A DNA stretch of 64,000 bases from Doryteuthis pealeii (GCA_023376005.1 CM042145.1:92614415-92678414); one strand, 5' to 3'. Shown: positions 13,901-22,874, numbered from the stretch's first letter. The notes: generated from the sequence alone by a model not told the origin. Made by a program: numbers and translations.

Positions 13901-16900
13901 GATAGATAGATGGATAGATATGAATATAGATAGATAGATGGATAGATATGAATATAGATAGATAGATGGATAGATATGAAGATAGATAGATAGATATGAA
14001 TATAGATAGATAGATAGATAGATATGAATATAGATAGATAAATAGATATGAATATAGATAGATATGAATATAGATAGATAGATATGAATATACTTTGTAT
14101 AGGTAGAAAAGTAACCCAAGAACACAACATCACAGAAACGAACAAATGGCACACAGTTTAAAATAAATGCAACATCATCTATCATACCTGCACCATTCTC
14201 TTCTTTTTCTTCTTCTTCATCTTCACTTTGGTCCTCAGCCTGGGAATTATCTTGGGCTTCTTTTTCTTCTTTCTGTTCCTTTTTTAGATTTTCTTCCATA
14301 GCTCTTATCAGTCGCGCTTCTTTCCATTTTTTCTTTTTGAGTCTTTCTGAAATACAAACAGTAATACACGGGTGAGTCAAAAGTTTTGCAATACGCGGTA
14401 TGTCAGAAAAGTTCCAGGACTAGTGTCACAAAAAATATTTCAAATTCAAACTACAAGTTATCCCCCTAGAGTCTAATGCACTTTCCCATCCTTCTCTGCC
14501 ATGCTTGCATGCACTCCTGGAAGGATTCTTCTGGGATTCTCTGTAGCTCTGTCATCACTGCCTTTTTGATGTTGTGCACATCCTCAAAAATGGGTTCCCT
14601 TGATGACACCCTTGAGCTTGGGGAAGAGGAAAAAAATCACATGGAGCCAGGTCGGGCGAGTTGGGAGGTTTCTCTAGCACAGTGATGTTCTTTTGGGCCA
14701 GGAACTCTTGGATACTCAGGGCAGTGTGAGCAGGTGCGTTGTCATGGTGAAGCACCTACAAGATGTCCTGCCGCAACTCTTGCCTCTTTTCACGTAATTT
14801 TTTTTTTAAATATTAAAGTAATAGAATAAAAATATAAGAGGATGATCAACTGTCTTCAATACTCATGGCACACCCACGGAAGTTTCACGTTACACTAGTG
14901 TGCTGCAGCACACCGGTTGAAAAACTCTGTTTTAGAGAAATATTTACAATCCATTGACACTCAGATTGTTTACAAGAATCATCAAATGGAATATAAAAGG
15001 TCTGATTACCCCTATGATGCCAACATGTCTAAATGCAGTTGTCTCCCTTGAAATTGAGGAGCAAGGTATTTAATACAAATAAAATCCTTTCCGTCCACTG
15101 AGGACGATGGCGTAGTGTCCAAAAAAAAAAAAAAAAATTAAAAAAATTATCTGTATCAATAGAATCAAATTTATCTATAGTACTTTACTAAGCTTAGCTT
15201 AGTTGTGAGTGAAGGCCAAAAAAGTATGTGGCATCCAGTGAGAATTGAAGTGGTATGTTAATCTAGCTTGCTTAACCATAACAACAGGTGAATTAAATTT
15301 ATCACATTACACCACTGGTATTGTTAAAACTTAAAATGCTTAACTACCTGGACATTTTTAAAATAAAAATATATAAACCTATAGAAAATAAATATAAAGT
15401 TTTGCAATAAGAAAAAATGAAAAACAAAAAACTCACGTTCTTCTCGTTCCTTTTTCAAATCCTTTTTCTGCCAAAAAAAAAAAAAAAGAAAAATTTATAA
15501 TCAACCAAGGGTTTTTTTTTCTAATTTATTCATTATACATTGCTAAATGTGGTTGTCTCCCTTGAAATAATAGAGCGATATGAATACAATTGAATTAAAT
15601 TTATTATATTATACCACTTAACAAAAATAAAAATAAAAATTAGAAAAAAAAAATAAAAAAAATTACCGGTTTATTTATACATGGATCAGCACTACTTCAA
15701 GGATCAAAGATTCATTCTTTGATCCTATGATTATGATCTCTGTATTGGTTGGTTGGTTGGATTTTATGGCAAGTCAACCATTGGGTTATTTTATGCTGAA
15801 GACATTTTGTTTTATTCATTCATGATGGGTACTCGATTTTTTTCCTATTTAACCCATAGATGGGACCCTAACAGATACTACCACTCCGGGTCAGAGTGGC
15901 CCTAGGAGTAATGATGATGAAGGGGTACTCCACATTCCCCAGAGCTCCAAAATTGGAGCTTCACCATGAGATAGTTTAACGCCATAGAACATATATGATA
16001 AAAAGGGTTGGGGCTTGCCATAAGAACAATAGGGTTGAGACAATCGTATAAGTGCTAGCTGATTGATTGGTGGGGGACCTCGTCTAGCTTAAGTAAGGGC
16101 CAAAGTTGAGAGTTGCATGTCATGGACTCCTCAGCCATCTAATGGCCAACAGGTGGCCCCATTGCAGAGGTGCAGTGTATTCTAAAGGACCAAGCCAACA
16201 GGGCTGTGATCTCCGTGTAGTATCTGTGCATTTTGTGATGAGTCACACACACCTGACAGAAAAATTAAATTACAATATCCTGATAAAGGGCGATGGATAT
16301 TTTGATCTAGTTACAACATGCGCATGAGGTCTGAGTACTGTGAAAAAAAGGGGGTAGAAGGACTGGTGACTTACCGGTTGGAGCTGCTGGTTCGGTCGAG
16401 GGAGGTTCTGGCGCTTGTGACTAAACACGAGACCAGAACAGGATTAGGTCATATAGTTTCCTGTCGAAAGTTGGAGGGGTGAGGAGGTTTACAAACGCCT
16501 ATAAAATAGGCTTCCCTCTCCGTTCGCCACTACTTACTTCTGTGCTTCTGCTGATCAAGCAAAATGCTGACTGCTTCGTCTCAGAATAGTTAATGGCTAA
16601 GGTGAGAGTGGTCCTTAAAGACCAACTACTTTTGCTCCCGCTGATCAAGCAAATTATTACTGAAGTTTCGGTGATTTTCACCTTTAGTTGTCAAAATTCC
16701 CAGCAAATAAGGCAATTAGAGTAACCTCCCTTGACTTTCACTTTGAACTAAGCCAGTAGCTATTTTGAAAGTCTCCGTGCGAAATAAACAAATCTTAGAA
16801 ACTTTTTCGAAAACAATACAACTGCATGCTTTAACACAAAAATATCATAAAATGTGTTCTTGATAACAATTAAGTTCATTTCAGATAATGCGCACGCACA

Positions 16901-18812
16901 ATTTTATGCTAGGAATTTTAACAACTAAAGGTGAGAATTACCAAAGTTTCTTCACGTCGAGCATACTACCAGTGTTACAAGACCCCAAGCAGGAGTGGGT
17001 CGCAGAAGAGTATTCTTTTTGCAACCCCGACTAGTCAGCCTGCTCCACCTGGGTCACCAGTGTTAACCATTTTATTTTTTCTTACAGTACTTTTTGTGAA
17101 AAAAAGGGGGAGGACTGGTGACTTACCGTCTGGAGCTGCTGGTTGGGTTGAGGGAGGTTCTGACTCTTGTGATTGAACACGAGACCAGAGAGAGATTGCA
17201 TTATATAGTTTCCTGTCGGAAGTTGGAGGGGTGAGGAGACATTGCAGCGCCTATATAATGGGCTTTCCTCCCCCGTGATCAACTACCTTCTTCGCTCCCG
17301 TGATCAACTACAGTTATAGAAGTTTTTTACGGAGTGTTTACTACTTGTTACCAGACCCTAGGCAGGAGTGGGTCGCAAAAGATTATTCCTTTTGCAACCC
17401 CCGACTCGTCGGCTTGCTCCACCTGGGTCACCAGTGTTCAACTATTTATTTTTTCTACATTTTTTTTATATACCCCTTATTTTGGCACCTGCACACACAG
17501 TGAAGTGTGATCAATAAACATAATGAAAAAATACAAGAACGAAAAAAAAACAAAACAAAAAACAAAGGAGCTAATAAATCCTAATTTACGATTGTGCCCA
17601 AGCTTAAAAAGAAAAAAAAAGGATTGGCGATTTTGAGGAAGATGTCGGTAAAATAAGGGAGGCTACTCCTGGTGAATTACAAAACCGTACGAACTACGAA
17701 AGTTGTCAGCTCTCTTACTTATTGTTTACACAGCGGATAATGACAAATCTAACAAACGTAATTAAAAATATAAAGTGTTATTAAAAATTTGACGAAATTC
17801 AACCTTGTGTACTTGGAGGTTGTGCAATTTGATATTGTGTTTACAAAAAATTTCAACTTGTCTTTTTTTTTTATGGAGACCAATGAGAATTTTAATACAC
17901 ACGATTGATTTCCAATTTCCATCATTAGCAACAAATGGAAGTCGCCTCCCTTTTTACCCACATATTCCGAAAGATCGCCTTAATATTAATATATATTGCA
18001 AAATTTTGAAGATTCTATCTTTCCTTAAATAAAACCATAATTAGTTAGTTGTCCAGGAAATAATAATTCACATTTATTTCTAGATGATAAATAAATGAAA
18101 TGTATTACTACATTGTCATTTCATTTATCATAATTATTGTAATAAATACAATAATTAATAATTTACATTCATATATTTTTTAAATTATTTTGTGTATTAT
18201 AGGATTAACTTCTATATTTTTAGATGCATTTAGAATAAAATAATTGTTTAAGAAAACTTAATTATTCTATTCCACATGCATGTAAAAAAAAAGGGGGGGC
18301 ACAGTATATTACCATATCGTAGCAGTCTTTTATTTGGCTGTATATTTTGGACAAGTACGGTTTGTTTGTTTTTTTTTTTAATTTTAAAAAAAGAAAAAAA
18401 GATTTAGAATTCACACGAAATATTTTCCTTATTCCCCGTGGAAGTTGGATACAATAATCAATTTTGTAATTTTTAAATATTTAATTGCTCTTTTTTATTG
18501 CATTTATTATTCCTAAAAAATTAAAAATCAAAGAAAAAATATCTATTAATTTTTTCCCCAGATGTCATTTGCGTATTCTTTAAAAATGTTATTAAAAATC
18601 GAATCGACCCATCATTAAGTACAAAATCAGATAATTTTCACCACGTGTTTACCATGAATTTTTTTTTTTAAAAAAAAACGAAAACATCCGATTTATAAAA
18701 GTTAATGAAAAACGTGAATCAAGAAGAAACTGAAAAAAATAAAAATAAAAAACAAACTTACAAATCGTGAATTCGTCATATTATATTTTACACGTTTTGA
18801 AGGAGTTTCCAT
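1558..18812 (-). CDS. SPOUT1: SPOUT-domain RNA methyltransferase, SPOUT1/CENP-32 family, 5' part (copy A, exons 1-8; continues beyond window start)
   Basis: Exons 18762-18812, 15437-15467, 14188-14346, 11034-11122, 10221-10291, 6652-6791, 4120-4250 and 1558-1627 give 742 nt in one open frame, about 247 residues. The exons for the SAM-binding knot and C-terminus are expected left of position 1. An in-frame TAA upstream of the ATG supports the start. Compared with copy B the coding sequence has one synonymous change and one extra acidic codon, while the introns carry several private insertions. No stop, frameshift or broken splice site is visible, so there is no sign of decay. It could be a second allele assembled in series or a real paralogue. 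The product would be the same RNA methyltransferase. Confidence 0.9.
1966..2160 (+). mobile_element. SINE-like repeat, family S5
   Basis: Shares the block from GGGGAACCATGCACAAACC through GGGCAATAAACCCAG to the GGGAGG region with other copies in the window. Part of both duplicated segments. Confidence 0.65.
2205..2275 (-). mobile_element. tRNA-like SINE head, family S4 (fragment)
   Basis: Minus-strand GAGTTCAATCC is a B-box and joins the GGATGCCCC block shared with better copies at 9,183-9,297 and 23,925-24,070. Confidence 0.5.
2416..2690 (+). mobile_element. Short interspersed repeat, family S2
   Basis: It starts with (GGTT)n then GGATTTTACAGCATGTC, continues with GAAGACGTTTTGTTTTATTC, and ends in the TGGGACCCTAACAGG block. 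This is the most numerous repeat in the window, with about a dozen copies. No tRNA-like head is seen, so its class is unclear. Confidence 0.65.
2860..3290 (+). repeat. LTR-like fragment of unclear class
   Basis: Pyrimidine-rich sequence with CTGGAAATAAAGG, then repeated GTGAA-type motifs (ATTTTAGCACTGTGAA, ATTTTGGTACCGTGAA) resembling primer-binding regions. Present in both segments (46,980-47,365). No polymerase coding is seen, so LTR origin is only a possibility. Confidence 0.3.
3413..4008. mobile_element. Foldback MITE, copy A, with truncated left terminus
   Basis: Arms of about 195 bp fold on each other with centre near 3,795. The right end CGATTTAACC is followed by CATTTAAC. The left end has lost about 30 bp relative to copy B (47,511-48,124). 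An S1 SINE sits in the left arm. Confidence 0.75.
3451..3600 (+). mobile_element. S1 SINE (3' truncated) inside foldback MITE
   Basis: Head GGTTTAGCTCAGTCGGTAGAG and B box GGTTCAATACC, ending after GGTAGATGTGGCGCTCCACC. Shared with copy B, so it was inserted before the copies separated. Confidence 0.8.
4120..4250 (-). CDS. SPOUT1: SPOUT1 copy A, coding exon 7
   Basis: It encodes LLNPLDCPHHMRVDED to GSLVNVGLRK, with TTTCAG acceptor and GTAAAT donor. It is identical to copy B. Confidence 0.94.
4315..4610 (+). mobile_element. S2 repeat
   Basis: Starts GGTTGGTTGGATTTAACGG and runs through GGGTCAGAGTGG-type blocks. It begins 65 bp upstream of exon 7's acceptor on the gene strand. Confidence 0.62.
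4757..5580 (+). mobile_element. S1 SINE cluster, rearranged
   Basis: A tRNA-like head at 4,757-4,880 and S1 body pieces at about 5,285-5,375 and 5,400-5,580 (TCTAGCGCTAGTGAAATGGG) suggest several overlapping or broken SINE copies. Sequence between them (4,880-5,280) is unassigned. The partner region is 48,874-49,670. Confidence 0.55.
5610..5790 (+). mobile_element. S2 repeat, 5' truncated
   Basis: Carries the block around ACTACCACTCCAGGTCAGAG and the end of the S2 unit; the GGTT start is missing. Confidence 0.5.
6335..6480. repeat. Short repeat also inserted in copy B at 62,988-63,100
   Basis: Contains CATGTTCCTGACACAAC and GATGAGTTGTGGTGCACC, ending in ACATTACATTATT. The same block in the opposite orientation forms a private insertion of copy B, which marks it as a mobile repeat. 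Class unknown. Confidence 0.55.
6652..6791 (-). CDS. SPOUT1: SPOUT1 copy A, coding exon 6
   Basis: It encodes the block with LQYLECPQYLRK and FPKHQDLQYA. The intron sequence just past the donor differs completely from copy B because each copy has a different repeat there. Confidence 0.94.
6886..6946 (-). ncRNA. Hammerhead ribozyme-like fold, left arm
   Basis: The minus strand has the core-like TTGATGA, a perfect 5-bp stem II (GACCG/CGGTC), then GAAAC and a small stem III ending CTGTC. The core carries an extra U (CUUGAUGA), and the first stem I pair is mismatched. Activity is uncertain. Confidence 0.5.
7371..7428 (+). ncRNA. Hammerhead ribozyme-like fold, right arm
   Basis: Stem I GUUGCU pairs with AGCAAAC with one bulge. 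The core is CUUGAUGA. Stem II GACCG pairs with UGGUU through G-U wobbles. GAAA and stem III ACAG-AUU-CUGU follow, then C at the expected cleavage position. The extra U in the core matches the left arm. Confidence 0.55.
7905..7945. repeat. TA microsatellite
   Basis: Pure (TA)n here; in copy B the same place is (TA)n followed by (CA)n (51,249-51,310). Confidence 0.9.
8130..8345 (+). mobile_element. S5 repeat
   Basis: Carries the CACGCACAAACTGAAGCTC and GAGCAATAAACCCAGG blocks. A palindrome with CCCACATGT/ACATGTGGG follows to 8,395. Also in copy B at 51,488-51,720. Confidence 0.65.
8460..9075. mobile_element. Inverted pair of S3 tRNA-derived SINEs
   Basis: A minus copy (8,462-8,757) faces a plus copy (8,775-9,070). 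The S3 head is GTGGCATAATGGTTAGAGTCG with B box GAGTTCAAATCC. The tail ends in GGAGGGGTTGGTAAATATA. Copy B has lost the central about 415 bp of this hairpin. Confidence 0.75.
9183..9297 (-). mobile_element. S4 tRNA-like SINE
   Basis: Minus strand reads GGCATCCCATCATGGTGTAA with a GAGTTTGATCC B box, ending GGATGCCCC. Confidence 0.6.
9440..9560 (-). repeat. Decayed hammerhead-type hairpin repeat joined to Helitron end
   Basis: Contains the complement of GGCCGAAATGTTG and of GACAATAGTCCGAATAATCC, shared with 52,400-52,520. It is then cut and joined to a Helitron 3' end (TTCTTGCTAG at about 9,547), where copy B has about 2.5 kb more. Confidence 0.45.
9876..10190 (+). mobile_element. S2 repeat
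   Basis: Contains TTCATGGCATATCCACC and ACAGGTACTATCACTCC blocks. It ends about 35 bp from exon 5's donor. Confidence 0.6.
10221..10291 (-). CDS. SPOUT1: SPOUT1 copy A, coding exon 5
   Basis: It encodes IARAAVVFNIDEIIIFDES, identical to copy B, with CTAG acceptor and GTGAGT donor. Confidence 0.92.
10635..10870 (+). repeat. Polypurine (GGA/GAA-rich) tract
   Basis: Imperfect AGGGGAGAAGAAG-type repeats, purine-only over long runs. ORFs on both strands here are composition artefacts. Shorter and rearranged in copy B (57,145-57,320). Confidence 0.8.
11034..11122 (-). CDS. SPOUT1: SPOUT1 copy A, coding exon 4
   Basis: It encodes NYTVSIALPGSILDNAQS and ELRTYLAGQ. The donor is GTAAGT and the acceptor is TTCAAG after a T-rich tract. 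Confidence 0.93.
11255..11290. repeat. GT repeat followed by G run
   Basis: (GT)n then an uninterrupted G run of about 14; shorter in copy B. Confidence 0.85.
11345..11605 (-). mobile_element. S1 tRNA-derived SINE, full length
   Basis: Minus strand begins GGGCCCGTTTAGCTCAGTAG and has GGTTCGATTCC as B box. The body includes TCTAGCGTTAGTGAAAAGG. Confidence 0.8.
11608..11850 (-). mobile_element. S1 tRNA-derived SINE, second tandem copy
   Basis: Directly behind the previous copy in the same orientation. Its head is degraded (TATAGCTCAGTCG). In copy B it is cut at 58,160. Confidence 0.72.
12190..12345 (-). repeat. Interspersed repeat shared with 36,635-36,850 and 56,925-57,140
   Basis: The complement of CAACACCCTCTGATTAAAAA through AGCAACACCAG-type blocks. 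Here it is in the opposite orientation to the other two copies. Class unknown. Confidence 0.55.
12900..13260 (+). mobile_element. Three tRNA-like SINE heads in a row
   Basis: GGTGTAATGGCTAACATG (about 12,915), GGTGTAATGGTTAGC (about 13,066) and GCGTAATGGTTAACATG (about 13,200) are each followed by a B-box-like GAGTTTGA or GAGTTCAAA. They are fragments of tRNA-derived SINEs, not tRNA genes: the acceptor arms do not pair. Absent from copy B. Confidence 0.55.
13725..14095 (+). repeat. TAGA minisatellite
   Basis: Units of TATGAATATAGATAGATAGA with variable numbers of GATA. Copy B keeps only about 95 bp (58,165-58,260). It lies about 95 bp past exon 3's donor and explains the long IYLSIF-rich frames. 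Confidence 0.95.
14188..14346 (-). CDS. SPOUT1: SPOUT1 copy A, coding exon 3
   Basis: Charged coiled-coil segment, QRLKKKKWKEARL to EENGA. A long open frame continues past the donor into the GATA-type minisatellite and encodes IYLSI-like repeats. That extension is not coding. Confidence 0.88.
14366..14800 (-). mobile_element. Mariner transposase C-terminal fragment
   Basis: The minus strand encodes LHHDNAPAHTALSIQEFL and SPDLAPCDFF, with the spacing of the last two catalytic aspartates of mariner transposases. A frameshift separates these from a GVIKGTHF-like end. The GTGAGTCAAAAG near 14,373 resembles a mariner terminus. The 5' part is missing, so it cannot be functional. Confidence 0.85.
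15437..15467 (-). CDS. SPOUT1: SPOUT1 copy A, coding exon 2 (31-nt microexon)
   Basis: It encodes KKDLKKEREE plus one base, between a poly-T/GCAG acceptor and a GTGAGT donor. Confidence 0.82.
15749..16060 (+). mobile_element. S2 repeat with extended 3' part
   Basis: Starts (GGTT)n-GGATTTTATGGC and extends to AAAAAGGGTTGGGG and GACAATCGTATAAGTGC. A similar tail in reverse occurs near 23,640-23,740. Confidence 0.62.
16350..17455 (-). mobile_element. LTR-like tandem repeats, two units
   Basis: On the minus strand two units share CTCACCCCTCCAACTT, ATAGGCG after a TATA-like box, GAACCTCCCTC and GGTAAGTCACCAGTCC. Each is preceded by ACTGGTGACCCAGGTGG, which could be a primer-binding region. Copy B lacks about 360 bp, one unit, as if removed by recombination. 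No gag or pol is seen, so LTR origin is inferred. Confidence 0.45.
18762..18812 (-). CDS. SPOUT1: SPOUT1 copy A, coding exon 1
   Basis: It encodes 17 residues starting METPSKRVKYNM, with a GTAAGT donor. Upstream in-frame TAA lies about 25 nt before the ATG. No TATA box or CpG-rich promoter is evident; upstream sequence is AT-rich. Confidence 0.85.
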
Positions 18813-19183
18813 TGCGTATTTCAGAATAGGAACTTACAATTTAAAAGCCGGTGTACATAAAATTAGTGGAACCGGTGTCAAACTTTTGATAGTTCCCTAT
18901 TATATACTATACTTGACTATACCGTGTTGAATCTAAAAAACGCATCACAATATACAAGCAATAGAGAATATGTTTTGATTTGGTTTGACTTATTCAACGT
19001 CATTATAGGTTATGTAATGCCGAAATTTGATTAATTTGCAAATTTTTTGATTTTTATCATTTTTTGTATTTTCAACGTTCCATTTCAATCATTTTCATCT
19101 TTAGGTCAAATAGATCTATTTGAAAATTATTAGTTTTGGATATGAATACTTGAAACCATATAATTGTGTGCAAATTATTTGTA

Positions 19184-20012
19184 CTAGCAAACATATGTTC
19201 CCTCCAGGCACAAGTATCTAAGTTTTAGTATAGTTAAATATCGAATTAGAAAGACTAAAGAAATTAAATAAGAACACAAAAAAGATTACACTCATTTTTA
19301 CTTTATTCTGATCGATTTCAACATAAAATTATACATAGGATTGCTTCTAATACGTTTGAGAATGAAAAAAATAATATCAGAAATCGATAACACCAATTAA
19401 TTATTTATTAAACACAGTTTTGTTAAAATTGGTATGCAAATTATTCACGTGATATACTATGTAAACATTTATTTCTTAATGATATAAAAAACACATTAAT
19501 AATATGGGCCATTTGGGGCCTGTGAGTCCGATCGCTTCGGCCACTGGACTGTTAATGAAATTAGCAGCATGATCCCAGGGGGTCATACCCCCAGGCAACA
19601 TCTGCCACCTTGATTTAAAGGGACAGGGCTGGGTTTATTGCCCAGTGCCTGAGGTGCTCCCCCTTGAGAGGGAATGCCGATGAGATCCACGCATTTTTTG
19701 CACCTGGCATACCACGAGCTTCAGTTTGTGGGTAGTCCCACATTAATTTGACCTTGTGTCTGACCCGCATACGTGGGATGTGTGGTAAATAAACATTAAT
19801 AATATGGGCTGTTTTGAGGCAAGTCTATCTCAGCTTGCCCTGTAATAGAGACATTGTTAATAAAGAAGATGCTAATTAAGATTAAATAAATGTTGTTTTT
19901 TTTAAAAAAAACATTGAGAATATAGCATAAATAATTATGGGAATTGTGACGTTGGTGGTGACGTGGTTTCAGTTACAGACAGACATACAGATAATCTCCA
20001 TTATAATAAAGA
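19184..20012 (-). mobile_element. Non-autonomous Helitron with nested S5
   Basis: Minus strand starts TCTTTATTATAATGGAGATT and ends TACTTGTGCCTGGAGGGAAC then TTTGCTAG before T. An S5 repeat (19,506-19,790) is nested. Copy B has a private insertion exactly at the 3' end. Confidence 0.7.
19506..19790 (-). mobile_element. S5 repeat
   Basis: Minus strand carries GGGCAATAAACCCAGCCC and CAGGGGGTATGACCCCC-like palindromic blocks. Copy B lacks 28 bp in the ATCGCTTCGGCC region. Confidence 0.65.
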
Positions 20013-20030
20013 AAACTAGTTAGAAATACT

Positions 20031-20271
20031 GGACCATATGACCTTAAGACACCCCTTTTTGATCTCGATTAAGAAAGAACATGTTTTTCATTTACACCGT
20101 CAATATCCGGTTGTTTGTTAGGGGTTAGGGTTAGGGGTTAGGGGTTAGTTTTATAATTTTTTTTAAATCTAAAAATCGTCTGTTAAAACAACCGGATATT
20201 GATGATGTAAATAAAAAACATGTCCTTTCTTAATCGAGATCAAAAAGGGGTGCCTTAAGGTCATATGGTCC
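20031..20271. mobile_element. Foldback element with telomere-like G-rich core, first copy
   Basis: Inverted arms of about 80-100 bp start GGACCATATGACCTTAAG. The core at 20,117-20,149 is GTTAGGGGTTAGGG repeats. Flanking octamers GAAATACT and GGAATACT could be an 8-bp target duplication with one mismatch. No coding capacity. Confidence 0.75.
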
Positions 20272-20429
20272 GGAATACTTGATTCCATATAACTGTGTGT
20301 AAATAAATGATTATTATTATAGACAAATGAAAAAAAAATCAATTAAAAAAAATCATTGGAATGGAATGTTGAAAATACAAATTGTTAAGTCCTGTGTAAA
20401 TGGGTTAACATGAGACAAATTTAGGTTAG

Positions 20430-20880
20430 TCTGGTTGGATTTTACGGCATGTCAACCCTTGTTGGGTTATTTTATGCCAAATATGTTTTGTTTAATTCAT
20501 TCTTGTTGGGTATTCAAATTTTTTAAAATTTTAACTTAAACACAAGGATTCAGAGGGACATGTTTCGCATTGCACCGTCAACATCCAGTTGTTTGTTACC
20601 AGACGATTTTTAGACGCATTTTTTTTTAAATCATAAAACTAACTGCTAACCCTAACCCTAACCCTTAACCCTAACCCTAACAAACAACCGGATGTTGACG
20701 GTGCAAAGCGAAACATGTCCTTCTGAATCCAGGTGCTTAATGGTAACTTGGTCCAAAATATTTTTTAAACTCATTTTTTCTGTTTAACCCACAGATTAGA
20801 CCCTAACAAGTATTACCTCTCCAAGTCAGAGTGGACCTGGAGTAATGGTGATCAAGGGGTACACCACACTCCCCTGATAT
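20430..20880 (+). mobile_element. S2 repeat split by a foldback insertion
   Basis: The S2 start (20,430-20,525) and S2 end (20,755-20,880) are separated by the foldback element at 20,545-20,755, which dates the foldback as younger. Confidence 0.65.
20545..20755. mobile_element. Foldback element with telomere-like core, second copy
   Basis: The core on the minus strand is GTTAGGG-type (20,646-20,681). The arms contain CACCGTCAACATCC and its complement. Termini are less complete than in the first copy. Confidence 0.68.
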
Positions 20881-20889
20881 TTCACATAT

Positions 20890-21075
20890 TTTGCACTTCT
20901 CAGCCACCAAAAATTTGATGACAGAACTCTATTCAAGCCTGGAGCACTCTGCTGCCATCTTGAATAGAATAAATATTTCTTCTATTCAAAATGGCAGGAA
21001 ATCAAACAGAGTGCTCCAGGCTTGAATAGAGGTCTGTCATAAAATTTTTGGTGGCTGAGAAATGCAAAACATGTG
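20890..21075. repeat. Inverted repeat
   Basis: TGCACTTCTCAGCCACCAAA (20,891 on) is the complement of the end near 21,044-21,068. The arms include GAGCACTCTG and its complement and meet near 20,980. Confidence 0.7.
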
Positions 21076-21412
21076 AAATTTACAGAAGAATGTGTGATGT
21101 GTACACAGAAGCATGTATGTCAGTACCCTTATGGTACTAGTTATGACAGCTTGAGCTGCTTGCACTTGTTGCTGTATTGTATGTTGTGCTGTGTAATTGT
21201 CAGACCCCATTGCTGTTAGCAGTTTACTGCAAGATGTGCTTGAAGCTGCACCCAAGCACCAAGATGAGGTTACAAAGAGAAAAGAAAAATGGAAAAAGAA
21301 ACAAGACAAAGGGCAAACTCTTAAGACACAGAGGGCGGGTGTATGACACTTATCACAACTGCTTCTCTAGCACTCTGGCTGTCTGTTGGAGGACTATTTT
21401 GGTATAGATATC

Positions 21413-21668
21413 GGACCATATGACCTTAAGGCACCCCTTTTGCGATTTCGACTCGTGGGGACACTTTTCTTATTTACACCGTAAAAATCCGGTTGTTTGT
21501 TAGGGGTTAGGGTTATGGATTACGGTTAGGGTTAGGGGTTAGTTTTATAATTAAAAAAAACTCTAAAAATCATTTGTTAACAATTAACCGGATTTTGACG
21601 GTGTAAATGGAAAAAAATGTCCCCAAAAATCAAAATCGCAAGAGGGGTGCCTTAAGGTCATATGGTTC
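21413..21668. mobile_element. Foldback element with telomere-like core, third copy
   Basis: Arms start GGACCATATGACCTTAAG. The core at 21,499-21,543 has degraded GTTAGGG units. Confidence 0.7.
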
Positions 21669-21674
21669 AATATT

Positions 21675-22070
21675 TACTAAGCTTAGCCTAGATGTGGCAC
21701 AAGGCCAGAAGTATGGTGCACCCAGTGAGAATCGAACTCACTACCAATTTTCTGTTAATCTAGTTCACGAACCATTACACCATGTGAGTTGCCCATAAGG
21801 TTAGATTATTGTTGATCTAGTTATTTACTAAGCTTAGCTTAGATGTGACACAAGGCCAGAAGTATGGGGTGCCCAGTGAGAATCGAACTCATAATGGTTT
21901 GTGAATCTAGCTTGCTAACCATTACATCACATGAGGGGCACAGTTATTTACTAAGCTTGGCTTAGATGTGGCACAAGGCCATAAGTATGGAGTGCCCAAT
22001 GAGAATCAAACTCATTAACAATGGTCTGCGAATCTAGATAGCTAACCATTACATCACGTGAGGTGCCCTG
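21675..22070 (-). mobile_element. Three tandem S4-like SINEs
   Basis: Three units near 21,690-21,795, 21,830-21,945 and 21,950-22,070 each have ACTAAGCTTRGCYTAGATG, CCAGTGAGAATCGAACTC and CATTACACCAYGTGAG on the plus strand, so the SINEs read on the minus strand. Confidence 0.7.
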
Positions 22071-22399
22071 GACTATTTTGGTATAAGATGTTAGCAAAAA
22101 ACAGTGAGAGAATCAGCGGCAGGAAGCAACTTCTGGTATAAAGTAGCCAATGGGATGGCAGGACAACAAAGCATTTAAGATCGGTGCAATGTCTTGATAT
22201 CAGTCACTGGGCTATCAATACCAATGAAATATTTTATGATATAAGGTGTGCAGAAGTCCACCACTTAAACTTATAGACTCTGCGTGGGCATGTAGATTAA
22301 AACCAGCCAATCATCACGCTCAAATACGTGGTTAGTTAACTATTTAATTGCAGATCTGGAAAGCTGTTCATTTGCACATATTCGACACAGATGAATGGA

Positions 22400-22575
22400 T
22401 TTGCAACCAAAGGATTCTGCCTAACACTGAGGAAGAACCAAGGACTCTGCTTAACACAAGGATTCTTCCCTAAGGAACAACCAAAGGATTTTCTGCCTAA
22501 CACCAAGGAACAATCCAAGGATTCTTCACTAAGGAACATCCAGAGGATTCTATCTAACACTAAGGAACACAGGGG
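22400..22575 (+). repeat. Degenerate minisatellite
   Basis: About six units related to AAGGATTCTNCCTAACAC and AAGGAACAACC, 25-35 bp each. The minus-strand ORF over it is repetitive and not a gene. Confidence 0.6.
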
Positions 22576-22874
22576 ATCTCCACTGTAAAGTTCTCTCACC
22601 TACAGCCTAAAAATGGCCACAACAATTGTAACAGACAGCTGACTTAACTCTCAACTAGAGGTTTACTACAGACTTGGATTTTTCAACAACAACAACAATG
22701 GCTTCAAGGATTATAACACTGTCAAGCATAATTCCCCATTCTTTCTTACCCCCAGCTCTCAGACTCTCAGACTCTCAACTCTGCTACAATGCACAAAGAA
22801 GACTGGGGGGTTCATTCTTTAAGGGCCTGGTTATTTCATACTTAGCTGATCTGTTCTCTAGCATGCATCTAACC

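Larger units (their letters stand above)
1..20112 (+). repeat. Large duplicated segment, copy A
   Basis: Collinear with about 44,050-64,000 in the same orientation, through exons, introns and the upstream region. By eye the alignable parts are roughly 97-99% identical (estimate, not computed). Differences are mostly whole-element insertions or deletions. The match is still running at position 1. Confidence 0.95.

Noticed and set aside
13691..14380. 229-codon minus-strand open frame rich in IYLSIF, and an overlapping 149-codon frame
   Set aside because: The repetitive part is the TAGA minisatellite read through. Only 14,188-14,346 is a real exon, with its own splice sites.
20117..20149. True interstitial telomere or chromosome-fusion scar
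   Set aside because: The G-rich tract is short and always at the centre of the same foldback element, three times in both orientations, so it belongs to the element.
22336..22599. 87-codon minus-strand frame with repeated SLVLGR-type segments
   Set aside because: It lies on a degenerate minisatellite and has no family resemblance.
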